A stretch of 64,000 nucleotides of DNA from positions 2,604,001-2,668,000 of the forward strand of contig CM074767.1 in assembly GCA_037355855.1 (NCBI GenBank), given 5' to 3'. The position numbers and the translations under genes were made by a program. Positions within the stretch are counted from its first letter, which is position 1, and every line of letters begins with the position of its first letter. This document shows positions 11,226 to 22,076 of this stretch, one piece after another. Source of the stretch: Pseudo-nitzschia pungens (Eukaryota; Bacillariophyta; Bacillariophyceae; Bacillariales; Bacillariaceae). The notes beneath the pieces were generated by a model. It worked only from the letters and a program-made list of their open reading frames with translations, searched no databases and was not told where the DNA came from.

Positions 11226-12260
11226 AAACGTATTGATACAATGGATATCTCGAGATATTTGAGTACTTGCACGTAAGTATGTTTTATGAAAAAATGCTTC
11301 ATCGATGACGGAATCTCAACACGGATATGACGATATTACGTGCACGTACATTACACACAGCATGAGTCTAAACCCTGCAAATCCAATCTTTGAAAAGTCT
11401 CCAATTTTGGCCCAGTTTTGCCCATAATCAGCCGTATGGCTTCCACGATTTGTACCAATCTATTTAGATGCGCTTTGGAACTTCTAAAGATTATAAATCC
11501 ACTTTTATTGACATTCTTGTTGAATCTATGATACAAGACTCTTTTTGTCACAGAAGTAATCATCTACAAACAGTTTGCAGTTTATGAGTTTGCAGTTTAT
11601 GAGCACCTTACCGTATGGTGAAAGTACTCGATTCTTTTCGACTCAGTCGACTTGGATCGTCGAAACGTCCACGACTGGCCTCCAGAAACGAATAATCGAG
11701 ACGTACGTAAGGTTACCGTACCATACGTGAATCACCAGTAGACGTTCGTAAATTACTCGTAGGTGTGACACTTTTTCATCACTTTTTTGTTTTCGTTTTT
11801 GAAGTCTTTTGGATGGTGATAGATTACGGTTTACCGGTAGGCTATGACAAGCCGGTGGAGGAGGTACGAGTAAGAGGTGAAGACGCAAAACCCAACACTG
11901 AATTGGAAGTGATGATTGATTGCCAAACACCCTTCACAACAGTTCACAATCACTTTCGACAAGCACAGATCTTACAATTGACATCATTCTCCAAAGCAGT
12001 CGCGCTGTACCTACTAGAGTCAAAACGTTACACTAACGAGGAAAAGACATCGGTAGAAAGACTAATAGCCAAACACCAAATACTCGGGGACGTCAACTTC
12101 CAAGAATGATGAAATTTAAAAAAAAATCATTATTTGTGTAAGCGCCCCCTAGCAGCGACAGAAAAGGAGATAGTAGAGTAGCCAATCGTTCGTCTCGGAA
12201 TCGCCATTATTTCCGTGGTCTTGGCAGAAAATACACTGAATCTCAAAGGAACAAAAAAAT
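11226..12260. other. Intergenic region with one weak small open frame
   Basis: Spacer between two same-strand genes, with a GTAAGGTTAC copy at about 11705. The frame at 11813-12109 is treated separately. Confidence 0.5.
11813..12109 (+). CDS. Hypothetical 98-residue protein, weak support
   Basis: Starts at ATG 11813 (MVIDYGLPVGYDKPVEEV). The sequence is of normal complexity, mixed charge and soluble, with a helical-looking C-terminal half (SKAVALYLLESKRY, EEKTSVERLIAKHQIL). It resembles a real protein more than the other frames in this spacer, but no family is recognised. It ends 150 bp before the PPR gene on the same strand. Confidence 0.3.
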   Translation: MVIDYGLPVGYDKPVEEVRVRGEDAKPNTELEVMIDCQTPFTTVHNHFRQAQILQLTSFSKAVALYLLESKRYTNEEKTSVERLIAKHQILGDVNFQE

Positions 12261-14588
12261 ATGGCATCATCAACGATAGCGAAAATGTCGCGAGTGCTCG
12301 CAAGATCACGATCATTGGCACTACCTCGAATAAAAAAAGAACACAACCTCTTGATATGTCGTTCTTCGATCGTCACCCGACATTCATCGGTCTTTTCTCG
12401 TTTAATACAGGAACACGACAACACATTGAAGTCAACGGAATCGAGGATGGACAGGAGAAAGAAGAAATGGCACTGTCCATCATTTATGTCATGCAGCAAT
12501 ATTTCGGAAAAGGAGGCATGGTTGGAAGATCTTCTAGCAAAGACAAACGCTACTAGAAGTATAGACGATGTGATTGCCAGCGGCAGCGAAATGCCAGCTG
12601 AGTCTGCTATTGATGTCGAAGCCTTCTTGGTCGTATTGAGGGCCCTAGCATCAATAGACGCTATCGAGGATGCGGGAGCCCCACGACGAGCAGACATGTG
12701 GATGAATCGCCTCTTGAAATTAAGCAATAGCCATCTCCAGCCTACGTCAGAATGCTATCAATATGTCATTCAAGCCTGGGCAAATTCGAACAAAGAACAA
12801 ACAATTGTTATTCGAAATCGCTCTCAACGGTGGTTTGATGAGTTAGTCAGCAAAAGCGGAGATGATTCGTTGTCATCGATGATACTGCCCGCATATGACA
12901 ATTCTCGGAGAAGGGCCGATTTCATCGCGATCGAACCTACGATTGAATGTTTTAATGCATTTCTCGACGGACTTTCGCGAGGGCGGCAGGGAAAGACGAA
13001 ACGCCACCGCCAGATATTGCTTGAAAACGCCAGAATGGGTGAAGCTATTCTACGGCGTTTGCATTCTCTTTGGAGCCACCGTGTCAGCCAAGAAGGTTAT
13101 CAAAAAAGAATTCATGGAGAAAGTCAAAATGGAAATGCTGGTGTCATTCGTCCCAATACGGACACGTTCAACTTTGTCATTCGAGGATGGACACGATGCA
13201 AACACGAAGCTTTCATGCATGAAAGAGTACTTGCAATTTTAAGATTGATGGAAAGCTACCAGCGAGAAAACCCGGCAGCTTTCATTACTGATCGCGATGC
13301 ACCTCGACCAAACACCAAGAGCTATTCAATGGCTATGGATGCATTGATTTCCGAAGCCAAACGAAAAGCTCGTCATTACAACAATCAAATGTTGAGGCGG
13401 AGAAAAAATGGATACAGAAACCAAGAAGAAACGGAAAATACGCATCTAAACGGGATAGACGAAATCAACGAAGCTGCATCAATATTGAAATACTTACACG
13501 ATCTCCATGATGCAGGTGTGGAAGGAGTGGTACCACATCGCGTTCCGTACAACATTCTGATCACTGGTTGGGCCGCGCTTGCTTCATTCTCTCAACATAA
13601 GCGTAACCACAGAGCGACGAACAGTAATCACGATGAAGAATTCAAAGCAGAAGAAATATTACGAACAATGATTACACATCGAGAAACTGGTTTCATCGAA
13701 GCATCCCCAGACGTTGTATCCTATGAAAGAGTGATGTTGGCATGGGCCAATTCCGGCCATCCCAACGCCGGAAAACGAGCATTGTGGTGGTTGAAACAAC
13801 TTTGGAAAGACTATGAACTCCATCCTGACTCTATATCCGAATCATCACATAAGAGTAGTCTCCTACCGACAGTCAACACTTACAATGTTGTAATGAAAGC
13901 ACTAGCACGCACAGACGGAGCTTTGGCCGCCGAAAATGTGCTACTCGACTTGGGCGAGAAATATCGGGACAGTACGGACCATCCCGACTTGTGCCCCAAC
14001 AGTGAGTCGTTTGCAATCGTCATCCGAGCTTGGTTGGAATCAGCAAAACAAGCACGAAATGTCGACGAACGCATTGCATCGATTCGTCGCGCCTACGATT
14101 GGTTGTCGAGTTTGCGGGGGATCGAGAACGAAAATAATTTGTCGACTTCCCCTGAATTGTTTACTGGGTTACTTGCAGTGTCAAAGAGTTGTGCAAAACA
14201 GCGACCGCAGGTTCTGGATCTTGCATTGCAAATCTTTGAAGATTTTCGACGTTCCAGACATCGATTGGATTATATATCGTATGCGAATCTTTTACAAGTC
14301 GGTCTTCAAGCTCATTCCGGACGAAACGGAGCGCTTAGGGAAAGATTTGTGGAGAAGTTGTTTGCAGAATGCTGTGATGATGGTTTGATAAGTAACATTT
14401 TCATCAGAACCCTTGTTGACGACCCCTCGATTGAATGCAAAAACCTTGTGGATCGGTCGCTGTATGATTGGCCTCTGCCTTCTTCGTGGAGTCGAAACCT
14501 CAAAAACAAGAACAATCGCTGCACTCCCATGGATGTAAAGAGTTCATCTGTAAGGCATGCCCTGCGAAGACAGAGATATAGCTCCTAG
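12261..14588 (+). CDS. Pentatricopeptide-repeat (PPR) protein, organelle RNA-binding type
   Basis: A single 775-residue exon from ATG 12261. The first ~50 residues are rich in Arg, Ser and Leu with almost no acids (MASSTIAKMSRVLARSRSLA), typical of a mitochondrial presequence. The body repeats the PPR helix-turn-helix pattern, each copy opening with proline and a Tyr/Phe-Asn core: QPTSECYQYVIQAWANS, EPTIECFNAFLDGLSRG, RPNTDTFNFVIRGWTRC, RPNTKSYSMAMDALI, VPHRVPYNILITGWA, SPDVVSYERVMLAWANS, LPTVNTYNVVMKALART and CPNSESFAIVIRAWLES. PPR proteins bind organelle transcripts base by base to process or stabilise them. The target RNA cannot be predicted here. No intron is needed. Confidence 0.9.
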   Translation: MASSTIAKMSRVLARSRSLALPRIKKEHNLLICRSSIVTRHSSVFSRLIQEHDNTLKSTESRMDRRKKKWHCPSFMSCSNISEKEAWLEDLLAKTNATRSIDDVIASGSEMPAESAIDVEAFLVVLRALASIDAIEDAGAPRRADMWMNRLLKLSNSHLQPTSECYQYVIQAWANSNKEQTIVIRNRSQRWFDELVSKSGDDSLSSMILPAYDNSRRRADFIAIEPTIECFNAFLDGLSRGRQGKTKRHRQILLENARMGEAILRRLHSLWSHRVSQEGYQKRIHGESQNGNAGVIRPNTDTFNFVIRGWTRCKHEAFMHERVLAILRLMESYQRENPAAFITDRDAPRPNTKSYSMAMDALISEAKRKARHYNNQMLRRRKNGYRNQEETENTHLNGIDEINEAASILKYLHDLHDAGVEGVVPHRVPYNILITGWAALASFSQHKRNHRATNSNHDEEFKAEEILRTMITHRETGFIEASPDVVSYERVMLAWANSGHPNAGKRALWWLKQLWKDYELHPDSISESSHKSSLLPTVNTYNVVMKALARTDGALAAENVLLDLGEKYRDSTDHPDLCPNSESFAIVIRAWLESAKQARNVDERIASIRRAYDWLSSLRGIENENNLSTSPELFTGLLAVSKSCAKQRPQVLDLALQIFEDFRRSRHRLDYISYANLLQVGLQAHSGRNGALRERFVEKLFAECCDDGLISNIFIRTLVDDPSIECKNLVDRSLYDWPLPSSWSRNLKNKNNRCTPMDVKSSSVRHALRRQRYSS

Positions 14589-14741
14589 GCACTTTTCCAA
14601 ACAGCGTTAACGACTCTACTTTTAAAAGAATATTGTTGACCGAACAAAAAATGTTGTGTACTGGTACATGTCAGCGACAGCTTTGCAACACCTTTCGAGG
14701 TGACAGTCGCATCCACTGAAAACTAATTCCTTTTCTTCCCC

Positions 14742-15537
14742 TCAAATGCTTCGATGTTGTGCGACTACTTGTGAAACAATAGATGCATGTTCTTTTGGAT
14801 CGTTGGTTGTCCATGCACCCCTATAAGACTTCTTCGTCGTATCATTTTCTGACGTCGCATCTGACGATGTGTCGATATTCAATCCATGAAGTTGCTCAAT
14901 AATAGTCATCGCGATAGAAACTATGGAGTCATCTGGCAAATTCATCTCCTTGGCCATGTCTTCCGCGAATTCGAACGGAGATAAAGGCCCATATTTGTCC
15001 CAAAAAATATTTTCATGAACATTGATTTTGTCGAACATCAGTCGAATGGATATCGGTACGAGTGTTCCGTCATATTTCCCCAGCGGTTTTCTATCGTCCC
15101 GGTTCATTTCGACAATTTTCCATAGTTGTGGTCTAAGCTGATCTTCGATACTGGTCTGAAGTTTCTGGCTCCACAAATCTAATCGTCCAGTGAAGTGGCG
15201 AACGGTCCGTCCCATGGGCTGTGTTTAAAAACAAAAACAGATGAGGGCACGAGGAAAGCGAGAAATGCGTTGTCCGAGATGAAGCGGAGCAAACAACCAC
15301 ACTTACTTGAACTTCTGCGTCGGACAGGATTGTGTGAGCAATGTGGGTGACATTCTCTTCAACAGAAGCAAAAAGTGGTTCATAGAGAGTTATCGGCCAA
15401 CAGGAGGGATCGAAGAGTAATGTGTCCACAATCCGAATTGTCTTATCATGAGACATAACGTCCACACGGACCGGCACCAAGTCACAACCTACAGCATTAT
15501 AGTTGTTTGGAAGATCCCGCTGATTATGTTCTGACAT
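14742..15537 (-). CDS. SNF5: SNF5/SMARCB1-like chromatin-remodelling subunit, one intron
   Basis: Coding parts are 15537-15307 and 15218-14742, giving 235 residues; the 88-bp intron (15306-15219) has GTAAGT...CAG ends and joins SDAEVQ to PMGRTV. The two tandem SNF5 repeats are visible: the first from CDLVPVRVDVMSHDKTIRIV with VEENVTHIAHTI, the second from GTLVPISIRLMFDKINVHE through SPFEFAEDMAKEMNLPDD to IAMTIIEQL. Both repeats match the V-P-I-x-L...F-W-D...P-E-x-FA...L/I-x-x-QL pattern of SNF5, Sfh1 and plant BSH. The protein is a core subunit of SWI/SNF nucleosome remodellers. The short length is like plant BSH rather than the longer animal form. ATG 15537 is the first good start; the frame stays open to 15588, so a further 5' exon is possible. 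Confidence 0.85.
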
Positions 15538-16311
15538 CGTCACTTTTCCCAGCAGCTCTACGAAATCGTCGCGTGTTGCGTTGATCAATCCATCTAGCTA
15601 TTTTTTGGGCACCACTTGTTACTTGTTCGTAATGTGGCAGATCTCAGATCATCTGTGATTCCTTCGTTGCTCATTGCTCATCGCTTCCGGGTAAGCATAC
15701 TTGTACCCGCTACTGGTACGGACTGGGTACTGTACGGTACGGTACGGTACGGTACGGTATGTAAGATGGCCGTAATTCTAAACATCATCTGACCCCATCG
15801 GCAAAACGAAACTGATCATTATTTTGTTCACCGTTTACCCCATTTTTTAAAAATTGTCTTAATCTTAATTAAGGTTACTTCTAAACGGTACGTGAACGCT
15901 AAAAATAAAAACATGGTATTCTTATGAATCGTAACCTTACATATTGTCAATAAAATATGGAAATATGACTCAGACAGTCCCGCGCTCCCGTGTTTGAGGG
16001 CGGTGGCGTCAGTTTTCAGTTTTCATGAACATTATTTCTTGCTCGTACTCGTAGTTAGTCATACAGCTATCGGTAATTACTTGTAATTACCGTAGTCTGA
16101 TAAGCAATGATCGTGACTTGAACGAGCGAATTCGAGGAAAATTTTGAAGTGATGACACTTTCTTGTCTCGTGTTACTGGTATCCGTTATCGTTCTCTTCA
16201 TCTCTCGAAAGATAGTCGCAGATTCCAAGTAAGGGTTACCATCAAACACACATCGCAGGTCATTGAAAAGCAATAAAACTGAGAACTATTTCAAAGTAAC
16301 CGACTCTTAAC
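15538..16311. other. Divergent intergenic region with CGGTA run
   Basis: Spacer between the SNF5 gene (reverse) and a forward gene. Five to six tandem ACGGT pentamers lie at about 15732-15758. GTAAGGTTAC-type motif copies occur at about 15872 and 15930. Confidence 0.6.
15732..15758. repeat. ACGGT tandem pentanucleotide
   Basis: Five perfect copies of TACGG/ACGGT in the divergent promoter region. Confidence 0.85.
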
Positions 16312-17730
16312 ATGAAGCATTATATGGCATCTGCTTTGCTGGTGCTCACGACATGCGGTGTTGCAGTCGGATTGTCGAGGGATTCCATGAGCAGGCAAGT
16401 TGTCGATCGGTCTGTGATCGGAACCACTCGTGTTAGTAGTTCTGTACCTCCAAAAGTGGCAAGTTCCAATGTTAGGTCAAAGGCAATGAAAGAATCCAAC
16501 AATTCATCAGTACAAAATCGGAAACAAGCGCTACGATCCATCTTCACAGCTGGCACAGCAGGCCTCCTTGCATCGACACTTTCTCCTTCGCCATCGGCTG
16601 CATTTGACAGCACGTTTCCCGTAGAGCTGACCGATGTTGACGATAGAAACAAAGTAGTCACCATCGGCCAAAGGTCCAATTCACAACAAAGAAAAGAGAA
16701 TGCAGAGCTAACAAAGATCAAGATGGATCAAAACCTTGCAAGTTTCAATCTGAAAAATGACTTTTTGCCATCGTTAACTTGGGGATTGGCTCTCTTTTTC
16801 GCATCCGGATCTCGGTCGAACCCTCTGGCAACCCCACTAGCGAACGTCATCTACGATGAGAAGGAGGAGAAATGGCTTGAGGATCGCAATGCGGGACTGT
16901 TCTCGCCCCTTCCTTTGCCTTTTCTTGTTCTGCTCGGCTTCGTTTTTTTGATCCTGGGAACGATAACCCAATATGTTTTCCTGCAGTTGGCGGAAGGAGA
17001 CAGTGGTGTTTGCGCGCAACTAGCAGGTGTTGCCCTAATCAATGGCGGTTTTTTTGAATTTGGACGAATTGCGAGGTATGTGTACGAAGGAAATCAATTC
17101 CATTTCGTTTGTTTCTCGATGTGCCAAAAGTTGGAATGAATCAATTGTGTCTTACACGCTGCGCAAACTGTTTTGAACTATTTCTATATTTTCCTTCCTG
17201 TATGTTCACAGTGGAGAGAAACGAATGACTCGAGATGAAAAAGATCGTGCTGTTCAACTCAATGACGGTACGTATTTGGGCTTTTCTTCTGCAAAATGAG
17301 GCGCTCCATCGTTGACACAGCTATCCTGTTGACAGCAAGCAACAAGAAAGTCGAAAGTTTTGCCGTAGTATTTTTTGGGGGTGGCGAGTGCGATCTTTCC
17401 ATATCTGTCTGTTTATGATTCTTAAAAATGCCTCCTTCTCCTTACTCCATAATACTATCCTGGTTTGAAGAGTTCAATGAATTTGCCGAGAACCGATTGA
17501 AACAGGGAGGAAACTGTCATAGATCGGACATTGTGAAATCATTCCGTAGATATTATGCCAAATATCGACAGGCTGATAGTCAAGAGTACCCATTGACAGA
17601 CTTGGAAATTGAGAAGCTGCTTCGATTTTGGAACGAAAAGAAAAACGACGGAAAGGCCGAAATGACGTCCAGTGGGTTTTATTATGGCATCCAGATCAAC
17701 ACAGATGCCGATGTATTCGTAGCAAGATAG
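16312..17730 (+). CDS. Candidate plastid/thylakoid membrane protein, function unknown, three exons
   Basis: Exons 16312-17075, 17212-17267 and 17471-17730 give 359 residues; the introns (136 and 203 bp) have GTATGT/CAG and GTACGT/AG ends and preserve frame. Residues 1-20 form a signal peptide (MASALLVLTTCGVAVGL). A Ser/Arg-rich stretch and a second hydrophobic segment (TAGTAGLLASTL ending in SAAFDS) follow, which looks like a complex-plastid plus thylakoid-type signal. Three further hydrophobic segments follow around residues 160, 210 and 240 (LPFLVLLGFVFLILGTI is the clearest). The C-terminal exon is soluble and charged. No named family is recognised. The acceptor of exon 3 is the least certain boundary. 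Confidence 0.65.
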
Positions 17731-17777
17731 CAACAAATTGACATCGACTCATCGACAGAATTATCATTTTTCTTTGC

Positions 17778-18350
17778 TCATTTACTATCAAGTTTGACAG
17801 AATAAAAGTACAGCGGCCAGGCGGCGCCCTTCTGATGTTCGACAGTACAAAGAGCTCTTCCTTCTGGTGTTAAACTTGGTAGTTTCGACATGTAGCTTAT
17901 AATGCGAAGATTACTTTTTTCCGTCGTTCTACTGCGTCCCTCCATTATCAATGGGCATATTTGTTTGAGTCCTCGTGGGATCAAATACAAGAAGATGACT
18001 GTCGCGTTGTGAATCTCGTGGATGGATTCCATTGCGTTTTTGCAGAGGAATGTGATACGAATGTTTCGCAGGATTCGTCCTTCGGATATAAGCTCAAATG
18101 CCTTTTTTCTCGCTTGTTCGATTCGACCCGAGTCTATATCAATGCCCACGAACGATATCGTTGCTCCGGTTTCGTGCTCCCCCGCAGCTGACAACGATTC
18201 TGATAACAAAATTGCCCATTGGTGAATTATTCTTCCATCGCCGCACCCAATATCTAGGACGCAATCTTTGGACTTCAATGGTACCCTTTCCATGCAATGG
18301 TCCACGGCACTCAAAGGGGTGCTCCATAGTGTCTTTCTCGGTGCGATCAT
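17778..18350 (-). CDS. Class I SAM-dependent methyltransferase, FAM173/ATPSC-KMT-like
   Basis: 190 residues from ATG 18350, tail-to-tail with the previous gene (47 bp between stops). It has the SAM-binding motif I VLDIGCGDGR, the acidic motif FVGIDIDSGRIEQARKKA, and ATVIFLYLIPRGLKQICPLI followed by RIISYMSKLP. That order and those motifs fit the FAM173 group of mitochondrial lysine methyltransferases, which modify ATP synthase subunit c or the ADP/ATP translocase; the substrate here is inferred only from the family. Those proteins usually carry an N-terminal membrane-anchor helix. Here such a helix exists in frame upstream of the ATG but behind a TGA (see findings). Confidence 0.72.
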   Translation of the reverse strand: MIAPRKTLWSTPLSAVDHCMERVPLKSKDCVLDIGCGDGRIIHQWAILLSESLSAAGEHETGATISFVGIDIDSGRIEQARKKAFELISEGRILRNIRITFLCKNAMESIHEIHNATVIFLYLIPRGLKQICPLIMEGRSRTTEKSNLRIISYMSKLPSLTPEGRALCTVEHQKGAAWPLYFYSVKLDSK

Positions 18351-19108
18351 GTTGACGACGAAGTGTTTCGTTACAAAAAGTGCAGTTGCGACAATGACGG
18401 CGGATCCGTTTTCAAAAATTCAAAATTTTAAAGAAGTTCGATCAGTTTTTGCCATCCTACGATGTGATGTATGTACTAGTACGTACGTACTTACCGTCAT
18501 GGATTGAATTTTTATGGTACAAGAAACTGTGTTAGTAAGATGTACTACGGTACGTAACCTTAATTATTCAAATACCGGAAGGACATTTTTTTTGTTGATG
18601 ATTACTGTAGTCGTAGTTCGGTCGAGTTAGTCAGTAATTCGGACAAAGACGACTCCAGTACAAGTAAGGTTACCGGTACGTACGGTACGAGTAAGATAAT
18701 TACCCTTAGTCTTACTACGCAACGCACTGCCACTGTTTAACTTCGTACGATACTAAGTACTCTATTTTTTTTAAAATCCTTTCATCTAAACGAAGAATTC
18801 GATCATTGTTCATCTCTCGCAAGCGTTGAACCTTACCGAGAACGATGATCAACTCAATCAAAACAAAACGTTTCTCAACTCTCAACTCTCAAATCTCAAC
18901 TCCAGTCGGTACAACTCCCAACCCATAATTGCAGTTTTCTCATGATTGTACCTGGTACGAGGAAAACCTCTTTCAATCAAATTGTTTATTCCGAATTGAA
19001 GCTATCACAACGACAATGGTATCCTCTGTAGCGAACTGGTATCTGAATCCATAATTCATACACATCTTTAGAGTCTTGGCAAAAAGGCATCTTGGTCTGT
19101 GATTGAAA
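18351..19108. other. Divergent intergenic region
   Basis: Spacer between the methyltransferase and the Wss1-like gene. It holds GTAAGGTTAC copies at about 18664 and several CGTACG words. Confidence 0.6.
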
Positions 19109-20335
19109 ATGGCACCGAAAAATCATCGAATCGTTTCATTGGATGATATCAATCGCCGTGGATCACTTCCCGCAAGACATGAGCTAGGTTCTTCCTCCTC
19201 CGATGGATCACAATCACGCCTTAGTTTTGATGACTACTGCAAACCCATAGGCCAAGGGCATGCGCCACCATCGAACCAGAAGCTCGCGGTTGCTCTCCAC
19301 ACGATACCGGGGTTACCGCAAAACGACGTGTGCGCAGCTACACTAGAACGGATCCACAAAGAATTCTTTCCAATTATCAAACGACGGGGTTACAACGTCA
19401 AATCAATCAGCGAACTATGCTGTTGCGGGGATGGACTCGATCACACCGTACAAAGGGGACGACAAAGAAAGTGTCGACGCATGGGCAACAACGTCTTGGG
19501 GTACAATCAAACCTCATTCGGACGGATGAAATCTCATTCAATTCATTTGAGGTTGCGCCGTCCCCAAAATCACCAATTGATCCCTTGGGAAGATGTAGCC
19601 GGAACAATGGCTCACGAGCTCAGTCATTGCGTCCATCAAAACCACGGAGCTGGTTTTTACAAGCTAATGGAAGAAATCCTCGAAGAGCATGCGATGATTC
19701 AAGTCCATGGATTATCTGGTCCTTCATTTCTGAAGCCAGCAAATGCCGACACTGTACAAGCAGCAAGAGAACGGAAAGTAGGATCCACCAGACGAACAAC
19801 CGGTGTTCCTACAGCAGTTGGTCTTACAGACAACCAGTTGCCACGAAGTGGAGGGAATCGTTTAGGTGGAAAGAGCGCAACGCGGAAGAGTCGGTTGTTG
19901 GATGAATATCAATCGGGCGGGCGAAAAGTGGGAGGCGTTCCTAGAGCTGGAACGGGCAAACAACAAATTCGCGAGCTTCTAGCTAGAGCTGCTGAGTCCC
20001 GGCAACAGCAAATGTTGCAAATACGTCGGATGATCGAACGATCAAACGAGCCGTGCGTCATTGAAATATTCGACGACGACGACGACGACGATGACTCCGA
20101 CGGTAAAAACGCCAAGAAAGATGGGACGAAGAACTCGTCCTCTCGTGATACGAGCCAGGAGCCGAGAAAGAAGCGACGACAAAATCGTGGAAATGGTCAG
20201 AAAGATGTATGCATCATTGACTTGACAGCCAATAACATGGACGGCAATATTGGCGAGGAATGGACTTGCGGGCGCTGCACCTTCAGGAATAAAAGGGGAG
20301 ATCATCTTTGCGAAATGTGCCTCGGACAACGATAG
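19109..20335 (+). CDS. WSS1: Wss1/SPRTN-like WLM-domain metalloprotease with RanBP2-type zinc finger
   Basis: Intronless, 408 residues from ATG 19109 (AAAATGGC). The WLM metalloprotease domain spans about residues 50-200. Its zinc/catalytic signature HELSHCVHQNH begins at H169 (H169, E170, H173, H179), inside AGTMAHELSHCVHQNHGAGF. The middle is basic and disordered, with an Asp run (DDDDDDDD) encoded by a GAC repeat near 20071-20092. The last 24 residues form a RanBP2-type finger, WTCGRCTF...HLCEMC (C-x2-C-x10-C-x2-C). Wss1 proteases digest proteins crosslinked to DNA and bind SUMO/ubiquitin and Cdc48. The family usually carries SHP/VIM motifs in the tail; none is clear here. Function follows from the domain set. 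Confidence 0.88.
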   Translation: MAPKNHRIVSLDDINRRGSLPARHELGSSSSDGSQSRLSFDDYCKPIGQGHAPPSNQKLAVALHTIPGLPQNDVCAATLERIHKEFFPIIKRRGYNVKSISELCCCGDGLDHTVQRGRQRKCRRMGNNVLGYNQTSFGRMKSHSIHLRLRRPQNHQLIPWEDVAGTMAHELSHCVHQNHGAGFYKLMEEILEEHAMIQVHGLSGPSFLKPANADTVQAARERKVGSTRRTTGVPTAVGLTDNQLPRSGGNRLGGKSATRKSRLLDEYQSGGRKVGGVPRAGTGKQQIRELLARAAESRQQQMLQIRRMIERSNEPCVIEIFDDDDDDDDSDGKNAKKDGTKNSSSRDTSQEPRKKRRQNRGNGQKDVCIIDLTANNMDGNIGEEWTCGRCTFRNKRGDHLCEMCLGQR

Positions 20336-20560
20336 AAACTCGTGTAAGCCCCTCAGATGGCACTTCAGTGAAATGGTTAGCTTTTCCAACCTACAGCCAA
20401 GCTCAAAATTGAAAATGTGAAAGGAAGTGTGGGATGACCATTCCGAATCGAATGCCACATTTGAAATCTATAATTGGGTTGCAAAGATTTTGTTTGAATT
20501 TCAAGGACACATGGCCGTAGTTTATAGCAGTTCATCATGTTTTTGTACACCTTGTCTGTT

Positions 20561-21331
20561 CTATTTGTAGGGAATAACGTCTCCATCAAAGTCCAAAAAT
20601 ACACATTCGCCGGCAACTTTAAACTTATCTACAATCATTGCGGCAACATCCTCCATGTGGTCACCCTGGATAATGATTTCTTTGCCCTTCGGACCATCTT
20701 TGACACTAGAACTTCCAGCGAACCGTTTCGAAAAGGCCTTGGAAACATCTTTTAGTTTGACCCCTTCTACCGTTTCCATACCAGTGATTACAGTAGTGGC
20801 TTTCTTTCTCGATCGAGTCAGCTTTTGGATCAAAACTCGTGTTTCGGATTTTACAGACTTTTTGGCTTTGATTCCTCTACGTTTTTCCCCGCCAACTTGA
20901 AGATTTCCCACGCCTTCAGCCAGCTCTTCTTCGTCGTCTTCCTCATCTGACATGTAGTATGGATCTTCGGGTTCGGGGCCGTATTTTTTGACAAGCGCCA
21001 TAAACAATTTGTCCTCTTTTCCAGCGTATTTTTCGAGTAGGGCAGGAACGTCTGATACTTTCTCTGGTACATACGTTTCGTAGAACTTGGTAAGTCTCTC
21101 TTCGGTGGTCCATGGTGCCTCTGGTTTATTGGAAACGACTGCATCTTCTTCTCCATCGATCTCGTTATCGCTGCTACTACCACGGAGTGACTTCAGTTTG
21201 CTGTGCAGCTCGGGATGGGTTTTCTTGAGCCACGGTTCGCACACGCGTTCAAAATCGGGCCCGTACTCGCAGTACTCCGGTGGCATCCCGCATTTCTCAC
21301 AATAAATCACTGTAACTGGTTGCAGGACCAT
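20561..21331 (-). CDS. DENR: Density-regulated protein DENR (translation re-initiation factor), SUI1 domain
   Basis: 256 residues from ATG 21331 (AAGATGG context); the frame stays open upstream, but that part is unlike the family. The N-terminus has the DENR zinc-binding region (YCEKCGMPPEYCEYGPDFERV followed by CEPWLKK). The C-terminal third is a SUI1 fold (RVLIQKLTRSRKKATTVITG, VKLKDVSKAFSKRFAGSSSV, GKEIIIQGDHMEDVAAMI). DENR works with MCT-1 on the 40S ribosome to recycle deacylated tRNA and allow re-initiation. It ends VFLDFDGDVIPYK. The gene is convergent with the Wss1-like gene (225 bp between stops). It is somewhat longer than human DENR (about 198 residues) because of an acidic central linker. 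Confidence 0.92.
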   Translation of the reverse strand: MVLQPVTVIYCEKCGMPPEYCEYGPDFERVCEPWLKKTHPELHSKLKSLRGSSSDNEIDGEEDAVVSNKPEAPWTTEERLTKFYETYVPEKVSDVPALLEKYAGKEDKLFMALVKKYGPEPEDPYYMSDEEDDEEELAEGVGNLQVGGEKRRGIKAKKSVKSETRVLIQKLTRSRKKATTVITGMETVEGVKLKDVSKAFSKRFAGSSSVKDGPKGKEIIIQGDHMEDVAAMIVDKFKVAGECVFLDFDGDVIPYK

Positions 21332-22076
21332 CTTTTCGACTACTCTTGTCAGCTGTTGCTGTGTAATTCGTCTAGGGTAGTATTGAAGCTCTGCAGTTGC
21401 TGGATGATAATGAAACGGTAGAGATTGAAATGTGTTGTTTTCAGGACGGCTGCTGTGATGCAAATCGTCGTTTCGGCTTCGTGAACTGATGATGCTGTAA
21501 GTTACTACACCTATCACTCGTAGAAGTAAGGTTTACTCGTACACGTGCTGGCAGCCTTACAACATCATAATCACTGTACTACCGGTACGGTAAACGGTGT
21601 ACTATTACTCTATTTTTTACGAAAAGGGGTCGGTGGTTTTTTCTTACCGGTACTGTACCGGTAATACCCTAAAGATTAAAGATGCACCACAAAGGAAAGA
21701 TTACAGTACTATTTTTCCTCCCCTAACAAGGTAAGTTACTTACCGCTACTTGACCGATGACTTGTCTGTATCCGTTCCTAAATACTGTATCATTCAGCAT
21801 AGAAATACGTAGAATTTGTACCACAACACAAATTATTATAAACTTTAAAAATTAGATTGGATCTACTGGTACCTTACGTACAATTAGGCATCACTGTTCC
21901 GATCAGTGGTGTTTCCATCACAGTTTTCATCACAGTTTTCATCACTGCTTCCACCATTTCCAAACAACAACTGAAGACCTGTAGCCCTGTACTGGGGATT
22001 CAAGATAATGGATACAGGCAAACGGCCCTCTCGGTGGAGCTTATCCTTGTTCATATGGCGGTGCTTGTACGTATTT
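21332..22076. other. Boundary between gene block and transposon island
   Basis: Host-type spacer with TTACCGGTA and GTAAGTTAC words up to about 21880. From there the sequence presumably belongs to the flank of the mariner-like element. No gene is seen, and I could not find the element's terminal repeat by eye. Confidence 0.5.
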
